Shown: piece by piece, positions 1 to 8,471 of the stretch
Layout of the letters: each line of letters starts with the position of its first letter
Position numbering within the stretch: position 1 is the first letter of the stretch
NCBI GenBank assembly: GCA_934655875.1
Contig: CAKUHB010000005.1
Location: 53,538 to 117,537, forward strand
Direction of reading: 5' to 3'
Origin: an uncultured Oscillospiraceae bacterium
GTDB taxonomy: Bacteria; Bacillota; Clostridia; Oscillospirales; Oscillospiraceae
Length of the DNA: 64,000 bases
Notes under the pieces: generated by a model
What the model was told of the DNA's origin: nothing
Database searches by the model: none
What the model saw: only the letters and a program-made list of their open reading frames with translations
Translations under genes and position numbers: made by a program

Positions 1-18
1 TGCGTTAAACATGAAATT

Positions 19-315
19 TTATTTTTTTGTATCCTTCAATGCACGCGTGAGCCAGACAGAGCCGAGATCGAGTGCGGTGAAGAATCCGTCCTTCTCACTC
101 TTTTTCACGATACGGTCACGGGCACGGACGCCGGGATCGGTCAGCTGCAGCTCGACGGAGACCTTGCTGGCAACGTCGGTATCACCAACCTTTTTCGTTT
201 CGAGAATCTGAAGCATGACAATGTGGGAATCGGCCATCGAGCCGTAGTAAACAAGATTATCCTTACGCATGAGGGGGCGGCCCTTGTAGCTCAGGATCGT
301 TTTTTCGTCAGCCAT
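19..315 (-). CDS. Conserved small protein of unknown function
   Basis: A 98-residue soluble protein with no signal peptide or membrane segment. An AGGAGG site lies 11 bases before the ATG. The middle (around residues 30-75) alternates hydrophobic and polar residues as a beta-rich fold would, with the phrase ILETKKVGDTDVASKVSV. I recall similar short proteins in many Clostridia, always uncharacterised, so I give no function. It has its own promoter at 352-380 and is the first gene of its transcript here. The stop codon is only 18 bases from the window edge, so any downstream partner is not visible. Confidence 0.8.
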   Translation of the reverse strand: MADEKTILSYKGRPLMRKDNLVYYGSMADSHIVMLQILETKKVGDTDVASKVSVELQLTDPGVRARDRIVKKSEKDGFFTALDLGSVWLTRALKDTKK

Positions 316-351
316 AATTATGCACGAACCTCCTGATCTTGATTTTCTTAT

Positions 352-380
352 AGTATAGCAAAAAACACAGGCAAAAGCAA
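352..380 (-). promoter_or_regulatory. Sigma-A promoter for the 98-residue protein
   Basis: Read on the minus strand, TTGCTT (375-380) is followed after 17 bases by TATACT (352-357). The predicted start leaves about 30 bases of leader before the ATG at 315. Confidence 0.6.
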
Positions 381-452
381 ATCAAATTCAGGACTTTCTC
401 GCGGGAAACGCAAAGAGAAGACGGATAAGCGCCGAGGGATGGCGCAGAGAAA

Positions 453-482
453 GCTCCGGCCGGTAAAAAAACCGGCCGGAGC
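453..482 (-). terminator. Terminator-like hairpin after the 5'-nucleotidase gene
   Basis: Two perfect 12-base arms (453-464 and 471-482) around a six-base A/T loop, about 35 bases past the stop codon at 517. On the minus strand it is followed by TTTCTC, so the U-tract is short. Confidence 0.65.
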
Positions 483-516
483 GAAATGCAAAGAATGTAA
501 ATTGGACGCGAAGCGC

Positions 517-2709
517 TTATGCAGCTTCCTTGGTCATGTTCATAAGAACCTTGGCGCCCATAGCGCGGGTCGCGGTGCCCTTCGGGCTGAACGCGCCGTT
601 GGAGCCGGCCAGATACTTGGCGGCGGTGCAGTAGGTGACAGACTCGATGGCCCAGTCAGAGATGGCGTCGAGATCGGTGTAGGTGAGCTTCTCGGTGATG
701 CCCTCTGCGGTCTTGCCCATGGTCTTGTCGTAGCCATAGAGCACCTTGGCCATTTCCTGACGGTTGATAGCCTTGGTGGGCAGGAAGGTGCCGTCTTCGT
801 AGCCGTCGACGATCTTCTGCTCGCTTGCCCACAGGACAGCGTCAGCATACCAGCTGCCGTCGGTGCAGTCCTTGAACTTCTCGCTGACCTTGCCGGTCAC
901 AGCGGGGGAACCCGCCATGCGGTACAGGACGGTGACGAGCATGCCGCGGGTCAGAGCGCCGTTCGGGCCGAAGGTGGTCTCGCTGAGACCCTTCATGTAG
1001 TTCTTGTCCGTGACATAGTTGACAGCTTCAACAGCCCAGTTGCCGTCGACAACGTCGGTATACGGGGTAGCGATGACGGTGATCCGACCCTGCGGATTTG
1101 CATAGGAAGCGGGAACGGTGCCGTTCAGCTGCTCCTTGATGTAGGTGATGAGAACCTGATTGTCCAGCATGACGGAATCCTGCAGCAGCTTGTTGTCAGC
1201 GAACATGTTGATGCCGTCGCCGCAGTCCTTGAGCATGTAGTTGTGGGAAGCGACCGTGTAGGTGGCCTTCGGGTCAATGTCGACATACTTGCCGTCCTTC
1301 AGAACCTTGACGTTCTTGACGCGGTAAGCACCGTCGATGGAAGCGAACAGACCCTTGTCGTCGCCCTTGGCGGAGGACTTGACGGTGGTGTCAATGGTGT
1401 ACTTCAGGCCGGACACCTGCAGGAAGCCGCCCATTTCACCAATGGCGTTCTCGCCGTCGGAGTAGGTAGCCATGGTGTTGCGGGCCGTCCACTCCAGCGC
1501 ATCGATGATCTCCTGACCGGTTGCTTCGACGACGCACAGGGCGTTGCCGTACGGATGGACTGCAATGATATCGCCGTAGGTGATGTCACCGGCCTTGATA
1601 TCCGCGCGGATGCCGCCGCCGTTGACGAGTGCGACGTCAGCGCCGGAAACAGCGCGATAAGCGTCGGCGCAGAGGTCGCCGAGGTTGGTCTCACGGTTAC
1701 GGACAGCACGGGTGCCGTCTGCGTGCTTGGTGGTCAGCGTAACGCTGGTCTTGGCAACGACCGAGTTCAGGAGCGCTTCGTTCTTTTCCTGGATGCTCTT
1801 GACGTATGCATCGGTCGTATCGTCCTTGGCAGTGTAGTCGGAGATCAGCTCCGTGGTGAACTTGCCGTCAGAGATGGTCAGCTTGCCGATGTTGACGAGC
1901 TTCGTACCGGTGGAGGACAGGGGGATCTCCTTGCCGTCCTTGTTCTTGACCAGCTCCATTGCGAGTGTGGAATGGGAGTGGCCGTCGAGCATGACGTCGA
2001 TGCCGGTGGTGTTGGCGATGACGTCCGTCGAACGCCACGGCTCGGAGGATTCGTCAATGCCAAGATGGGCGATGGCGACAACGTAGTCAGCGCCGTCCTT
2101 CTTGGCAGCGTCGACCGTCTGCTGTACGGTCGCGTAGAGGTTGTCCTCAGCGAAGCTGTAGACGTAGTTGCCATTGGCATCCTGGAAATAGGTCGGCGTG
2201 GACTTGGTGAAGGATTCCGGCGTGGCAATGCCGACGTAGGCAATCTTTACGTCGCCGTAGGTGGCGATGGCATACGGCTTATAGCCGCTCAGGCCGTTGT
2301 TGTCCTTGCCGGAGTAGGTGAGGTTGCAGCAGAGGTACTGATACTTTGCCTTGTCGATCAGCTTTTGCAGCTGGGGCAGGGTGTAGTCGAACTCATGGTT
2401 GCCGAAGGTTGCAAAGTCATAGCCGACCTCGTTCATGATATCGACCAGATATTCGCCCTTCGACAGCGTGCCGATTGCAGCGCCCTGAACGGCGTCGCCG
2501 CAGTCGACGAGCGCGACGTATTTGTGCGCTGCCTGCATTTCCTTCTTGTAGGCGGCCAGACCGGCATAGCCAATGTTGTCATCAACGGCGGTATGGACGT
2601 CGTTGGTGTACAGAATGACGATGTCGTCGGATTGCTCGGCTGCAAATACCGTGGTCATCAGACCAAGCAGCATGCACACAGCCAGAAGAAGTGCAACAAG
2701 TTTCTTCAT
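517..2709 (-). CDS. Secreted 5'-nucleotidase/UDP-sugar hydrolase anchored by SLH domains
   Basis: A 730-residue exported enzyme. The start at 2709 follows AAGGAGG and opens a classic signal peptide (MKKLVALLLAVCMLLGLMTT...AEQ). The metallophosphoesterase domain carries NDVHTA, DCGDAVQG, GNHEFDYTL and LDGHSHS, the metal-binding set of the UshA family. The 5'-nucleotidase C-terminal domain follows with NRETNLGDL and NGGGIRADI. The last ~190 residues form three S-layer homology modules starting near YTDVVDGNWAVEAV, FKDCTDGSWYADAV and YTDLDAISDWAIESV. The family removes phosphate from extracellular nucleotides for nucleoside and phosphate scavenging. SLH modules normally bind pyruvylated wall polymer, so the enzyme should be held on the cell surface. 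It is monocistronic. Confidence 0.92.
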   Translation of the reverse strand: MKKLVALLLAVCMLLGLMTTVFAAEQSDDIVILYTNDVHTAVDDNIGYAGLAAYKKEMQAAHKYVALVDCGDAVQGAAIGTLSKGEYLVDIMNEVGYDFATFGNHEFDYTLPQLQKLIDKAKYQYLCCNLTYSGKDNNGLSGYKPYAIATYGDVKIAYVGIATPESFTKSTPTYFQDANGNYVYSFAEDNLYATVQQTVDAAKKDGADYVVAIAHLGIDESSEPWRSTDVIANTTGIDVMLDGHSHSTLAMELVKNKDGKEIPLSSTGTKLVNIGKLTISDGKFTTELISDYTAKDDTTDAYVKSIQEKNEALLNSVVAKTSVTLTTKHADGTRAVRNRETNLGDLCADAYRAVSGADVALVNGGGIRADIKAGDITYGDIIAVHPYGNALCVVEATGQEIIDALEWTARNTMATYSDGENAIGEMGGFLQVSGLKYTIDTTVKSSAKGDDKGLFASIDGAYRVKNVKVLKDGKYVDIDPKATYTVASHNYMLKDCGDGINMFADNKLLQDSVMLDNQVLITYIKEQLNGTVPASYANPQGRITVIATPYTDVVDGNWAVEAVNYVTDKNYMKGLSETTFGPNGALTRGMLVTVLYRMAGSPAVTGKVSEKFKDCTDGSWYADAVLWASEQKIVDGYEDGTFLPTKAINRQEMAKVLYGYDKTMGKTAEGITEKLTYTDLDAISDWAIESVTYCTAAKYLAGSNGAFSPKGTATRAMGAKVLMNMTKEAA

Positions 2710-2761
2710 AATTTCCTCCTTGTCAAAATGCTTTACCAAAACGATAAAGCGGTATATTCAA

Positions 2762-2767
2762 ATTATA
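2762..2767 (-). promoter_or_regulatory. Possible -10 element upstream of the 5'-nucleotidase
   Basis: A perfect TATAAT on the minus strand about 53 bases before the start codon. I could not find a convincing -35 at 16-18 bases, so this is only a partial promoter call. Confidence 0.35.
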
Positions 2768-2933
2768 CTACAAACCGTGGACAACAGCTATTGGCAGATG
2801 TTTGAAATCAAGAGCGAAAAAATGAACAGAATGCACAAAATACACAATATACACAAAAACAAAAGGCTTGAGCAAACAGCTGCTGAGCACTGCCGTTTTG
2901 CATAAAAAAGGAAGCGCAGACGCGCTGCCGCAG

Positions 2934-3479
2934 TTATTCAGCGAAGGGCTTGCCCTTGAGGACAGTCTGGCGCATGAAGCGGAAGGTCTCTTTCTCTCCG
3001 CGCTCTGCGAGCATGGTAAGAAGAAACCGCAGCCGCGCCATCGTGCGCGGGTGCACAAGCCGCGATTCCTGCGCGCGGTCAAGATAGTGCAGGGGCGACG
3101 CGTCGGTGTAGGCGGCTCCTTCATATGTTTTGCAGGCCGCAATGCGGTCGGCGACCATCTCGCACAGAAATCTGACTGGCATATCGACCGGCTCATACGT
3201 CCGGGTGACGGGGCTGAGATCGGTCCAATACTCAAAATGATGGCGGTTGCGGCCCTTGTGGTGCATCCACGCCAGGGAATAGCCGTTGGTCTCGCGTTCC
3301 GCTGTATTCGGACTGCGCGTGCCCTGGAAGAACCGGACACCGGCCCAGAACTCCGTCGGGGAATACTTGGACAGATCGTGTGTCAGGCCCTGCCAGTAAA
3401 GCCCCATCCGGAAGCAGCCGCGCATGACAAGATGCCGGTGATGTGTGATGGTTTTCAGATGTCCCCAGAATCGGTTCAT
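2934..3479 (-). CDS. DUF5662 family protein
   Basis: A 181-residue cytoplasmic protein rich in His, Arg and aromatic residues. The start MNRFWGHLKTITHHRHLV and the conserved-looking LTHDLSKYSPTEFW and AWMHHKGRNRHHFEYW stretches match my recollection of the DUF5662 family, which is widespread in Firmicutes. The paired histidines and acidic residues suggest a metal site, but that is inference. A GGAG-type site precedes the start. It is separated from the TusA/YedE pair by a strong hairpin at 3543-3570, so it is probably transcribed alone. Function unknown. Confidence 0.8.
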   Translation of the reverse strand: MNRFWGHLKTITHHRHLVMRGCFRMGLYWQGLTHDLSKYSPTEFWAGVRFFQGTRSPNTAERETNGYSLAWMHHKGRNRHHFEYWTDLSPVTRTYEPVDMPVRFLCEMVADRIAACKTYEGAAYTDASPLHYLDRAQESRLVHPRTMARLRFLLTMLAERGEKETFRFMRQTVLKGKPFAE

Positions 3480-3542
3480 AGCAGCAGCTCCTTTCTCGCT
3501 CCTGCTCCATTATACGACAAAGAACCGGAAGATGCAACGAAA

Positions 3543-3570
3543 AGCCGTCCCTGCATTTGCAGGGACGGCT
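3543..3570 (-). terminator. Terminator after the TusA/YedE operon
   Basis: Perfect 12-base arms (3543-3554 and 3559-3570) with a four-base loop, seven bases past the stop of the TusA-like gene, followed on the minus strand by TTTT. Confidence 0.75.
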
Positions 3571-3577
3571 GAAACGG

Positions 3578-3784
3578 TTACTTCTTCGTAAGCGTCAGGC
3601 GGTAATCATCGCCGACTTCGGCGACTGCGGCCTGATAGCCGCTGTGTGCGGCGAAGCGCTTGATGTTTTCAACAGCGGTTTCGTTGTCGACCAGAACCTC
3701 AAGGGTGGCCGGATGCTCTGCTTCGAGCGCCTTCTGCACCATGACGACGGGCATCGGGCAGAGATATCCTCTTGCGTCAACCAT
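3578..3784 (-). CDS. TusA/SirA-like sulfurtransferase (YedF-type N-terminal domain)
   Basis: A 68-residue protein consisting of one TusA fold. The motif DARGYLCPMPVV near the N-terminus contains the CPxP signature whose cysteine carries persulfide sulfur (or selenium) in this family. It begins one base after the stop of the YedE-like permease, so the two are co-translated. Full-length selenium-associated YedF proteins are about 200 residues, with a second DsrE-like domain that is missing here. Family knowledge supports sulfur or selenium relay. Which element it handles cannot be decided from this window because no selenium genes (selA, selB, selD) are visible. Confidence 0.85.
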   Translation of the reverse strand: MVDARGYLCPMPVVMVQKALEAEHPATLEVLVDNETAVENIKRFAAHSGYQAAVAEVGDDYRLTLTKK

Positions 3785-3785
3785 A

Positions 3786-4880
3786 TTATTTCGCCTCCTG
3801 CTTCTTTATGCTGTTTACATAAGAAATGACAAGCACGAGCACAATGCCGAGAATGACAGCGACCTTGCCGTTCGTGGAAATGCCGCCGACGACATATTCA
3901 CCGGCCTCATTGACAGCGTCGGCATTGCCGGCCAGACCAAAGTTATGCGCGAACGCAGCGCCGACGATCATGCCGAACACGGTAACGGCAGAATCCGCGT
4001 TGCCGCTGCCGGCGAGGATCAGCTGACGCAGCGGGCAGCCGCCGAGCAGAACGGAGCCCCAGCCGGCCAGCAGCATACCAAGGAAGTTCCAGACATGGCT
4101 GGAGTGCGCGACAGGCTGCGAGGTGAAGCCGAGCTTGAAGCTGCCGCCGATCAGGTTGCCAATCAGAACGGTAAGGAAGATAGCGATGAAGCCCCAAAGC
4201 AGGTGCAGATCTTTGAACATCATCGTGTCGCGCAGGCCGCCGACCATGCACATCCGGGATCTCTGGGCCAGCGCGCCGACGACGAGGGCGATGGCGAGCG
4301 CGATCAGGAACGGCGCATGCTTGGAGCCGGGGCCTTCCTCTGAAAGCTTGAACAGTGCGGGCACAGCAAGGAAGAGGATGAGCAGACCGGTCATCACGAA
4401 GGGCAGAACCGTGCCGTCGAGCGTCTTGGTTGCGTAGTTCCGCTGGAGCGTGAAGCCTTTGCGGATGAAGATGGTGCCGAGGAAGATACCGGCGGCAAAG
4501 CCGGCCAGACCGACGACGGCGTTCAGATCACCGCCGGCCAGACGCAGAACCATGCGAAGCGGGCAGCCAAGGAAGGCCAGCGCGCCGATCATGACGAATG
4601 CGCCGAGGACAAACCGCAGGGCGGGCGAGGAGCCTGCGCGCGCTTTCCATTCCTTTGTGGCCAGCGCCATCAGGAAGCTGCCCAGAACAAGGCCGATGAT
4701 CTCGGGCCGTACATACTGGACCTTGGCTGCGGAATGCAGACCGACGGCGCCTGCGATGTCGCGTTCAAAGCACGCGATGCAGAAGCCCATGTTGGCCGGG
4801 TTGCCGAGCGCCGTCAGCACAAGAGCTGCGATGCCGATGACAACGCCGGTCAGGATCACAAACAGATTCTCTTTCTTCAT
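3786..4880 (-). CDS. YeeE/YedE family permease, putative selenium/sulfur transporter
   Basis: A 364-residue polytopic membrane protein with roughly nine to ten hydrophobic segments. Cysteines sit in two related contexts, LGCPLRMVLRLAGGD and LGGCPLRQLILAGSG, plus an N-terminal GFCIACFERD. This duplicated half-repeat with conserved cysteines is typical of YeeE/YedE, whose studied members import thiosulfate. The variant paired with a TusA-like protein is annotated as a selenium-metabolism permease. The start at 4880 follows GGAGGAG; upstream in-frame codons lack a ribosome site. The downstream TusA-like gene is nearly contiguous. Expression is probably driven from the consensus promoter at 4996-5024. 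Confidence 0.85.
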   Translation of the reverse strand: MKKENLFVILTGVVIGIAALVLTALGNPANMGFCIACFERDIAGAVGLHSAAKVQYVRPEIIGLVLGSFLMALATKEWKARAGSSPALRFVLGAFVMIGALAFLGCPLRMVLRLAGGDLNAVVGLAGFAAGIFLGTIFIRKGFTLQRNYATKTLDGTVLPFVMTGLLILFLAVPALFKLSEEGPGSKHAPFLIALAIALVVGALAQRSRMCMVGGLRDTMMFKDLHLLWGFIAIFLTVLIGNLIGGSFKLGFTSQPVAHSSHVWNFLGMLLAGWGSVLLGGCPLRQLILAGSGNADSAVTVFGMIVGAAFAHNFGLAGNADAVNEAGEYVVGGISTNGKVAVILGIVLVLVISYVNSIKKQEAK

Positions 4881-4995
4881 GTGTCTCTCCTCCGAAATTG
4901 TCGAACTGGATTTCCTGCTATTCGATATTCTAGAACAAAAATAACGAATAACGAGCAAAATGCGGGATATTTCCCACATTTCAGCTTATATTCGA

Positions 4996-5024
4996 AGAAT
5001 ATCACAGAAAATGTGTTCTGTCAA
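4996..5024 (-). promoter_or_regulatory. Consensus sigma-A promoter of the YedE operon
   Basis: On the minus strand TTGACA (5019-5024) and TATTCT (4996-5001) are exactly 17 bases apart. The -10 region lies inside an imperfect dyad (ATATTC...GAATAT, 4988-5002), a plausible operator. The leader to the start codon at 4880 is about 110 bases. Confidence 0.75.
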
Positions 5025-5071
5025 TCGGTTTTGCGTTCGACATTGACAAAAGATTTTCGGTATGGCGACCA

Positions 5072-5977
5072 TCAGGCAATGAGCTCGGAGCCCTGTTCCA
5101 GATCGTCGGACAAGAACCGGCGGTTGATCTCGTTCAGGACGCGCTTTTTGTCGGCACTCCATAATGGAGCCAGCAGCTCCCGCTTGGCGCCGTCGCCGGT
5201 CATGCGATGGATGACCATGTTACGGGGCAGAACGCGCAGGCAGGCTTCCAGCGCAGTAATGTACGTATCCAGCGACAGGACGTCAAACCGCCCTGCGGCA
5301 TAGTCCTCCGCAAGGTCAGTGCCTGCCAGCACGTGAAGAAGATGCAGCTTGATGCCGTCTGCGCCGCTTCTGCCGATATACCGGGCGGTTTCGACCATCA
5401 TGTCCTGCGTTTCACCGGGCAGCCCAAGGATCTGGTGCGTGACGACTTCGATGTGCCGCGCCTTGAGCGTTTTGACGGCGTCGTCATAGACGGAAAGGGG
5501 ATAGCCGCGCCGGATGGCGCGGGCGGTTGTTTCATGGATGGTTTGCAGGCCAAGCTCGACCCATACGGGCTTCTTTTCGCGCAGTTCCGACAGCAGCTCC
5601 AGAATCTCCGGCGGCAGACAGTCGGGCCGCGTTGCAATGGAAAGCGCACAGACGTCCGGCTGCGCGAGTGCAGCTTCAAAGCGCGGCCGAAGATAGGATA
5701 CCGGGGCATAGGTATTGCTGTAATCCTGAAAATAGGCGATAAAGGCAGCGTCCTTGCCTGCCTTTGCGCTGATAAGCCGTTTGGCCTGCGCTATCTGCTC
5801 CGGGATGGGAAGTGCGGAGGACGCTGCAAATTCTCCGCTTCCGCTGCAAAAGGTGCAGCCGCGCGTGCCAAGCGTTCCGTCACGGTTCGGACAGGTGCAT
5901 CCGGCAGAGAGCGAGAGCTTATAGACCTTCCGGCCAAAGGTCTCGCGCAGATAGGCGTTGAGAGATCGGTAATACAT
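5072..5977 (-). CDS. TIGR01212-family radical SAM protein (YhcC-like)
   Basis: A 301-residue iron-sulfur enzyme. The cluster-binding cysteines appear near the start as SAGCTCPNRDG and RGCTFCSGSGEF, the spaced pattern of the YhcC/TIGR01212 group. Downstream SIATRPDCLPPE and WVELGLQTIHE resemble the ELP3/MiaB-type radical SAM core. The reaction of this family is not established to my knowledge. I chose ATG 5977 (MYYRSLNAYLRETFG), which matches the family start; ATG 5998 is possible but abuts a perfect hairpin (6004-6030) and has no better ribosome site. It is the last gene of the long minus-strand cluster. Confidence 0.85.
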   Translation of the reverse strand: MYYRSLNAYLRETFGRKVYKLSLSAGCTCPNRDGTLGTRGCTFCSGSGEFAASSALPIPEQIAQAKRLISAKAGKDAAFIAYFQDYSNTYAPVSYLRPRFEAALAQPDVCALSIATRPDCLPPEILELLSELREKKPVWVELGLQTIHETTARAIRRGYPLSVYDDAVKTLKARHIEVVTHQILGLPGETQDMMVETARYIGRSGADGIKLHLLHVLAGTDLAEDYAAGRFDVLSLDTYITALEACLRVLPRNMVIHRMTGDGAKRELLAPLWSADKKRVLNEINRRFLSDDLEQGSELIA

Positions 5978-6003
5978 GGCGGTTTCTGCCTTTTCCATAA
6001 AGT

Positions 6004-6030
6004 TTGCGCGCTGCAAATTGCAGCGCGCAA
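6004..6030 (-). terminator. Perfect hairpin between ftsH and the radical SAM gene
   Basis: Arms 6004-6016 and 6018-6030 are perfect reverse complements (13 bases, one-base centre, so effectively an 11-bp stem). It starts six bases after the ftsH stop. The following minus-strand sequence AACTTTATGG is U-poor, so it may be an mRNA-end or processing structure or a weak terminator and not a strong stop. Confidence 0.5.
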
Positions 6031-6035
6031 TCGTG

Positions 6036-7880
6036 TCAATCCTGCTTGTCCAGCGTTTCGTCCTGCATGACCGCTTCAAACTGGGCGCGGTTCATGTTCT
6101 CATTTTCCATCAGGAAGCCGGCGATCTTGTCGAGCCGCTCCGCGTGCGCCTTGAGGATTTCCTCGCAGCGTCGGTAGGCTTCGCACATGATGCCGTGCAC
6201 CTGCACGTCGATCTCACCGGCCGTCTCTTCGGAATAGGGCTTCGTTTTTTCGTAGTCCCGGCCGATGAAGACCTCCTGACTGGAGGAGTAGGAGACGGGG
6301 CCGATGGCGTCGGACATACCGTATTTTGCGACCATATCGCGCGCAATGGCGGTGGCCCGCTGCAAATCGTTGGATGCGCCGGTGGAGATGTCGCAGAGCT
6401 TCAGCGCTTCTGCCACGCGGCCGCCGAGGAACGAAACGATCGTCTCGAACATCTCATTGCGGGACGCATACGATTTATCGTCCTGCGGCAGGCTGATCGT
6501 CATGCCGCCGGCCTGTGCGCGCGGGATAATGGTGATCAGATGGACGGGATCCTGCGAATCAAGGCAGTACATGCAGATCGCGTGTCCGGCTTCGTGGACA
6601 GCTGTGAGCATTTTCTCTGCATGGCTGACGACGCGGCTCTTCTTTTCCGGCCCGGCGATGACCTTGATCATGGCCGTTTCCAGATCCTGCTGGGAGATCG
6701 CCGCTTTTCCACGCCGGGCGGCAAGCAGCGCGCCCTCGTTCAGGAGGTTCGCAAGATCTGCGCCGGTGAAGCCTGCGGTCGCCTTGGCGACGGCGGGCAG
6801 ATCGACGGTATCAGCCAGGGGCTTTTTGCGCGCGTGTACCTGCAGGATCTCCAGCCGCCCGCGCCAGTCCGGCGCACCGACGTAGATCTGCCGGTCAAAA
6901 CGGCCCGGACGCAGAAGCGCTGGATCGAGGATATCCTTGCGGTTCGTCGCGGCGATGACAATGACGCCCTCATTGGCGGAGAAACCGTCCATTTCAACGA
7001 GCAGCTGGTTGAGCGTCTGTTCACGCTCGTCATGGCCGCCGCCGAGACCTGCGCCGCGCTGACGGCCGACCGCGTCGATCTCGTCAATGAAGATGATAGC
7101 GGGGGAGACACGCTTGGCCTGCTCAAACAGGTCACGGACGCGGCTCGCTCCAACGCCGACATACAGCTCCACGAAATCAGAGCCGGAAATGGACAAAAAT
7201 GCGACGTTCGCTTCCCCGGCGACTGCTCTTGCCAGCAGCGTCTTGCCGGTGCCCGGAGGGCCGACGAGCAGAACGCCCTTCGGGATCTTCGCGCCGAGCT
7301 GCTTGAAGCGATCCGGGTCGCGTAAAAACTCCACGATCTCGGAAAGCTCTTCCTTTTCCTCGTCCGCGCCGGCCACATCCTTAAAGGTGACGGCTTCGCC
7401 GTTCGGGACGCCGAAGCGCGCGTTGGCGCGGGTGAACTGCGACATGGCGGACGGGCCGCCGTTGCTGCGGTTCATCATGAAGAACCAGACGAACAGCAGC
7501 GCCACGCCGACGATCAGATACGGAAGAACAGAACGCCAGATGGAGTTGGAGGCGGGCAGATAATTGTAGGATTTCAGGATGCCGGAAGCATTCTGCGCAG
7601 CGATGGTATCGTCAAGATCCTTGTGGAAGGTCTCAATGTCGCCGATCTTCGCTGCTGCGGTGCCGGCCTGCTCTGTGCCGCTGCCATAGAGCGTCAGCGT
7701 CAGCGTATCGCCTTGCAGAACGAACGACTCGACCCGTTCGGATTCAAACAGGTCGAGCACGTCGGAATAGGCAAGCCTGCTGCCGTTTTGCGTAAGCAGG
7801 GACGAAGAGACCACCACGAGCACCAGCGCCAGAATCGCGATCAGCAGAATGGTCTGCATGGCTTTGGGCTGTTGATTCAC
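6036..7880 (-). CDS. ftsH: ATP-dependent zinc metalloprotease FtsH
   Basis: A 614-residue membrane AAA+ protease. Two transmembrane segments flank a short extracytoplasmic domain (about residues 8-28 and 118-138). Walker A GPPGTGKT is near residue 205, Walker B IIFIDEIDAVG follows, and the zinc motif HEAGH is near residue 428. Length and order fit the family, which degrades misfolded membrane proteins and regulators. The start is GTG at 7880 behind AAAGGAG. It lies 30 bases after hpt, reproducing the tilS-hpt-ftsH order of Bacillus. A perfect hairpin follows the stop codon. Confidence 0.97.
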   Translation of the reverse strand: MNQQPKAMQTILLIAILALVLVVVSSSLLTQNGSRLAYSDVLDLFESERVESFVLQGDTLTLTLYGSGTEQAGTAAAKIGDIETFHKDLDDTIAAQNASGILKSYNYLPASNSIWRSVLPYLIVGVALLFVWFFMMNRSNGGPSAMSQFTRANARFGVPNGEAVTFKDVAGADEEKEELSEIVEFLRDPDRFKQLGAKIPKGVLLVGPPGTGKTLLARAVAGEANVAFLSISGSDFVELYVGVGASRVRDLFEQAKRVSPAIIFIDEIDAVGRQRGAGLGGGHDEREQTLNQLLVEMDGFSANEGVIVIAATNRKDILDPALLRPGRFDRQIYVGAPDWRGRLEILQVHARKKPLADTVDLPAVAKATAGFTGADLANLLNEGALLAARRGKAAISQQDLETAMIKVIAGPEKKSRVVSHAEKMLTAVHEAGHAICMYCLDSQDPVHLITIIPRAQAGGMTISLPQDDKSYASRNEMFETIVSFLGGRVAEALKLCDISTGASNDLQRATAIARDMVAKYGMSDAIGPVSYSSSQEVFIGRDYEKTKPYSEETAGEIDVQVHGIMCEAYRRCEEILKAHAERLDKIAGFLMENENMNRAQFEAVMQDETLDKQD

Positions 7881-7910
7881 GGGATTCTCCTTTTATTCTT
7901 TATTCTACTA

Positions 7911-8471
7911 TTATTTATCCTGATAGACAGAGGGCTTCAGAACGCCGACGAAGGGCAGGTTCCGGTAATAGTCCTCATAATCGAGACCGAAGCCGACAAC
8001 AAACGCGGGCGGAACCGTGAAGCAGGTGTAATCCGGCTTCAGCTCGACCTTGCGGCCGGTGGGCTTGTCAAGCAGCGTGCAGATCTTGACGGAAGCGGGC
8101 TTGCGCTCGCGGAACATTTCGCAGATCATCTTGAGCGTGCTGCCGGAGTCAATGATATCCTCAAGGATCAGGACGTGCCGGCCCTCGATATCGTGGTCGA
8201 TATCCTTGCGGAAGGTCAGCTTGCCGGTGGATTCCGTGCCGCCCTCAAACGACGTGATGCACATGAAATCCTCCTGCACAGGGATATTGATGGCATTTGC
8301 CATCTCCGCGAAGAACGGAACGACGCCCTTCAGAACGCCGACCAGAATCGGGCACTTGCCGCGGTAATCCTCCGCGATCTGCGCGCCGACTTCCTTGATG
8401 CGGGCGTGGATCTCTTCCTCAGAGACCAATACGCGTTCGATGTCCTGCAGCATGTCAGACTTGTTAATCAT
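7911..8471 (-). CDS. hpt: Hypoxanthine phosphoribosyltransferase
   Basis: A 186-residue purine salvage enzyme converting hypoxanthine or guanine plus PRPP to IMP or GMP. The PRPP loop is LILEDIIDSGSTL, and LVGVLKGVVPFFAEM and FVVGFGLDYEDYYRNLPFVG match HPRT nucleotide and metal binding regions. The start codon overlaps the end of tilS by eight bases, so translation is likely coupled. Family-typical length, no anomalies. In Bacillus HprT and TilS form a complex that activates ftsH; the conserved adjacency here allows the same idea but does not prove it. Confidence 0.96.
   Translation of the reverse strand: MINKSDMLQDIERVLVSEEEIHARIKEVGAQIAEDYRGKCPILVGVLKGVVPFFAEMANAINIPVQEDFMCITSFEGGTESTGKLTFRKDIDHDIEGRHVLILEDIIDSGSTLKMICEMFRERKPASVKICTLLDKPTGRKVELKPDYTCFTVPPAFVVGFGLDYEDYYRNLPFVGVLKPSVYQDK

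Noticed and set aside
439..2805. 788-codon open frame opposite the 5'-nucleotidase gene
   Set aside because: It is the antisense of a gene with signal peptide, catalytic motifs and SLH domains. Its translation is Val/Gly/Asp-rich without any recognisable domain, as GC-rich antisense frames usually are.
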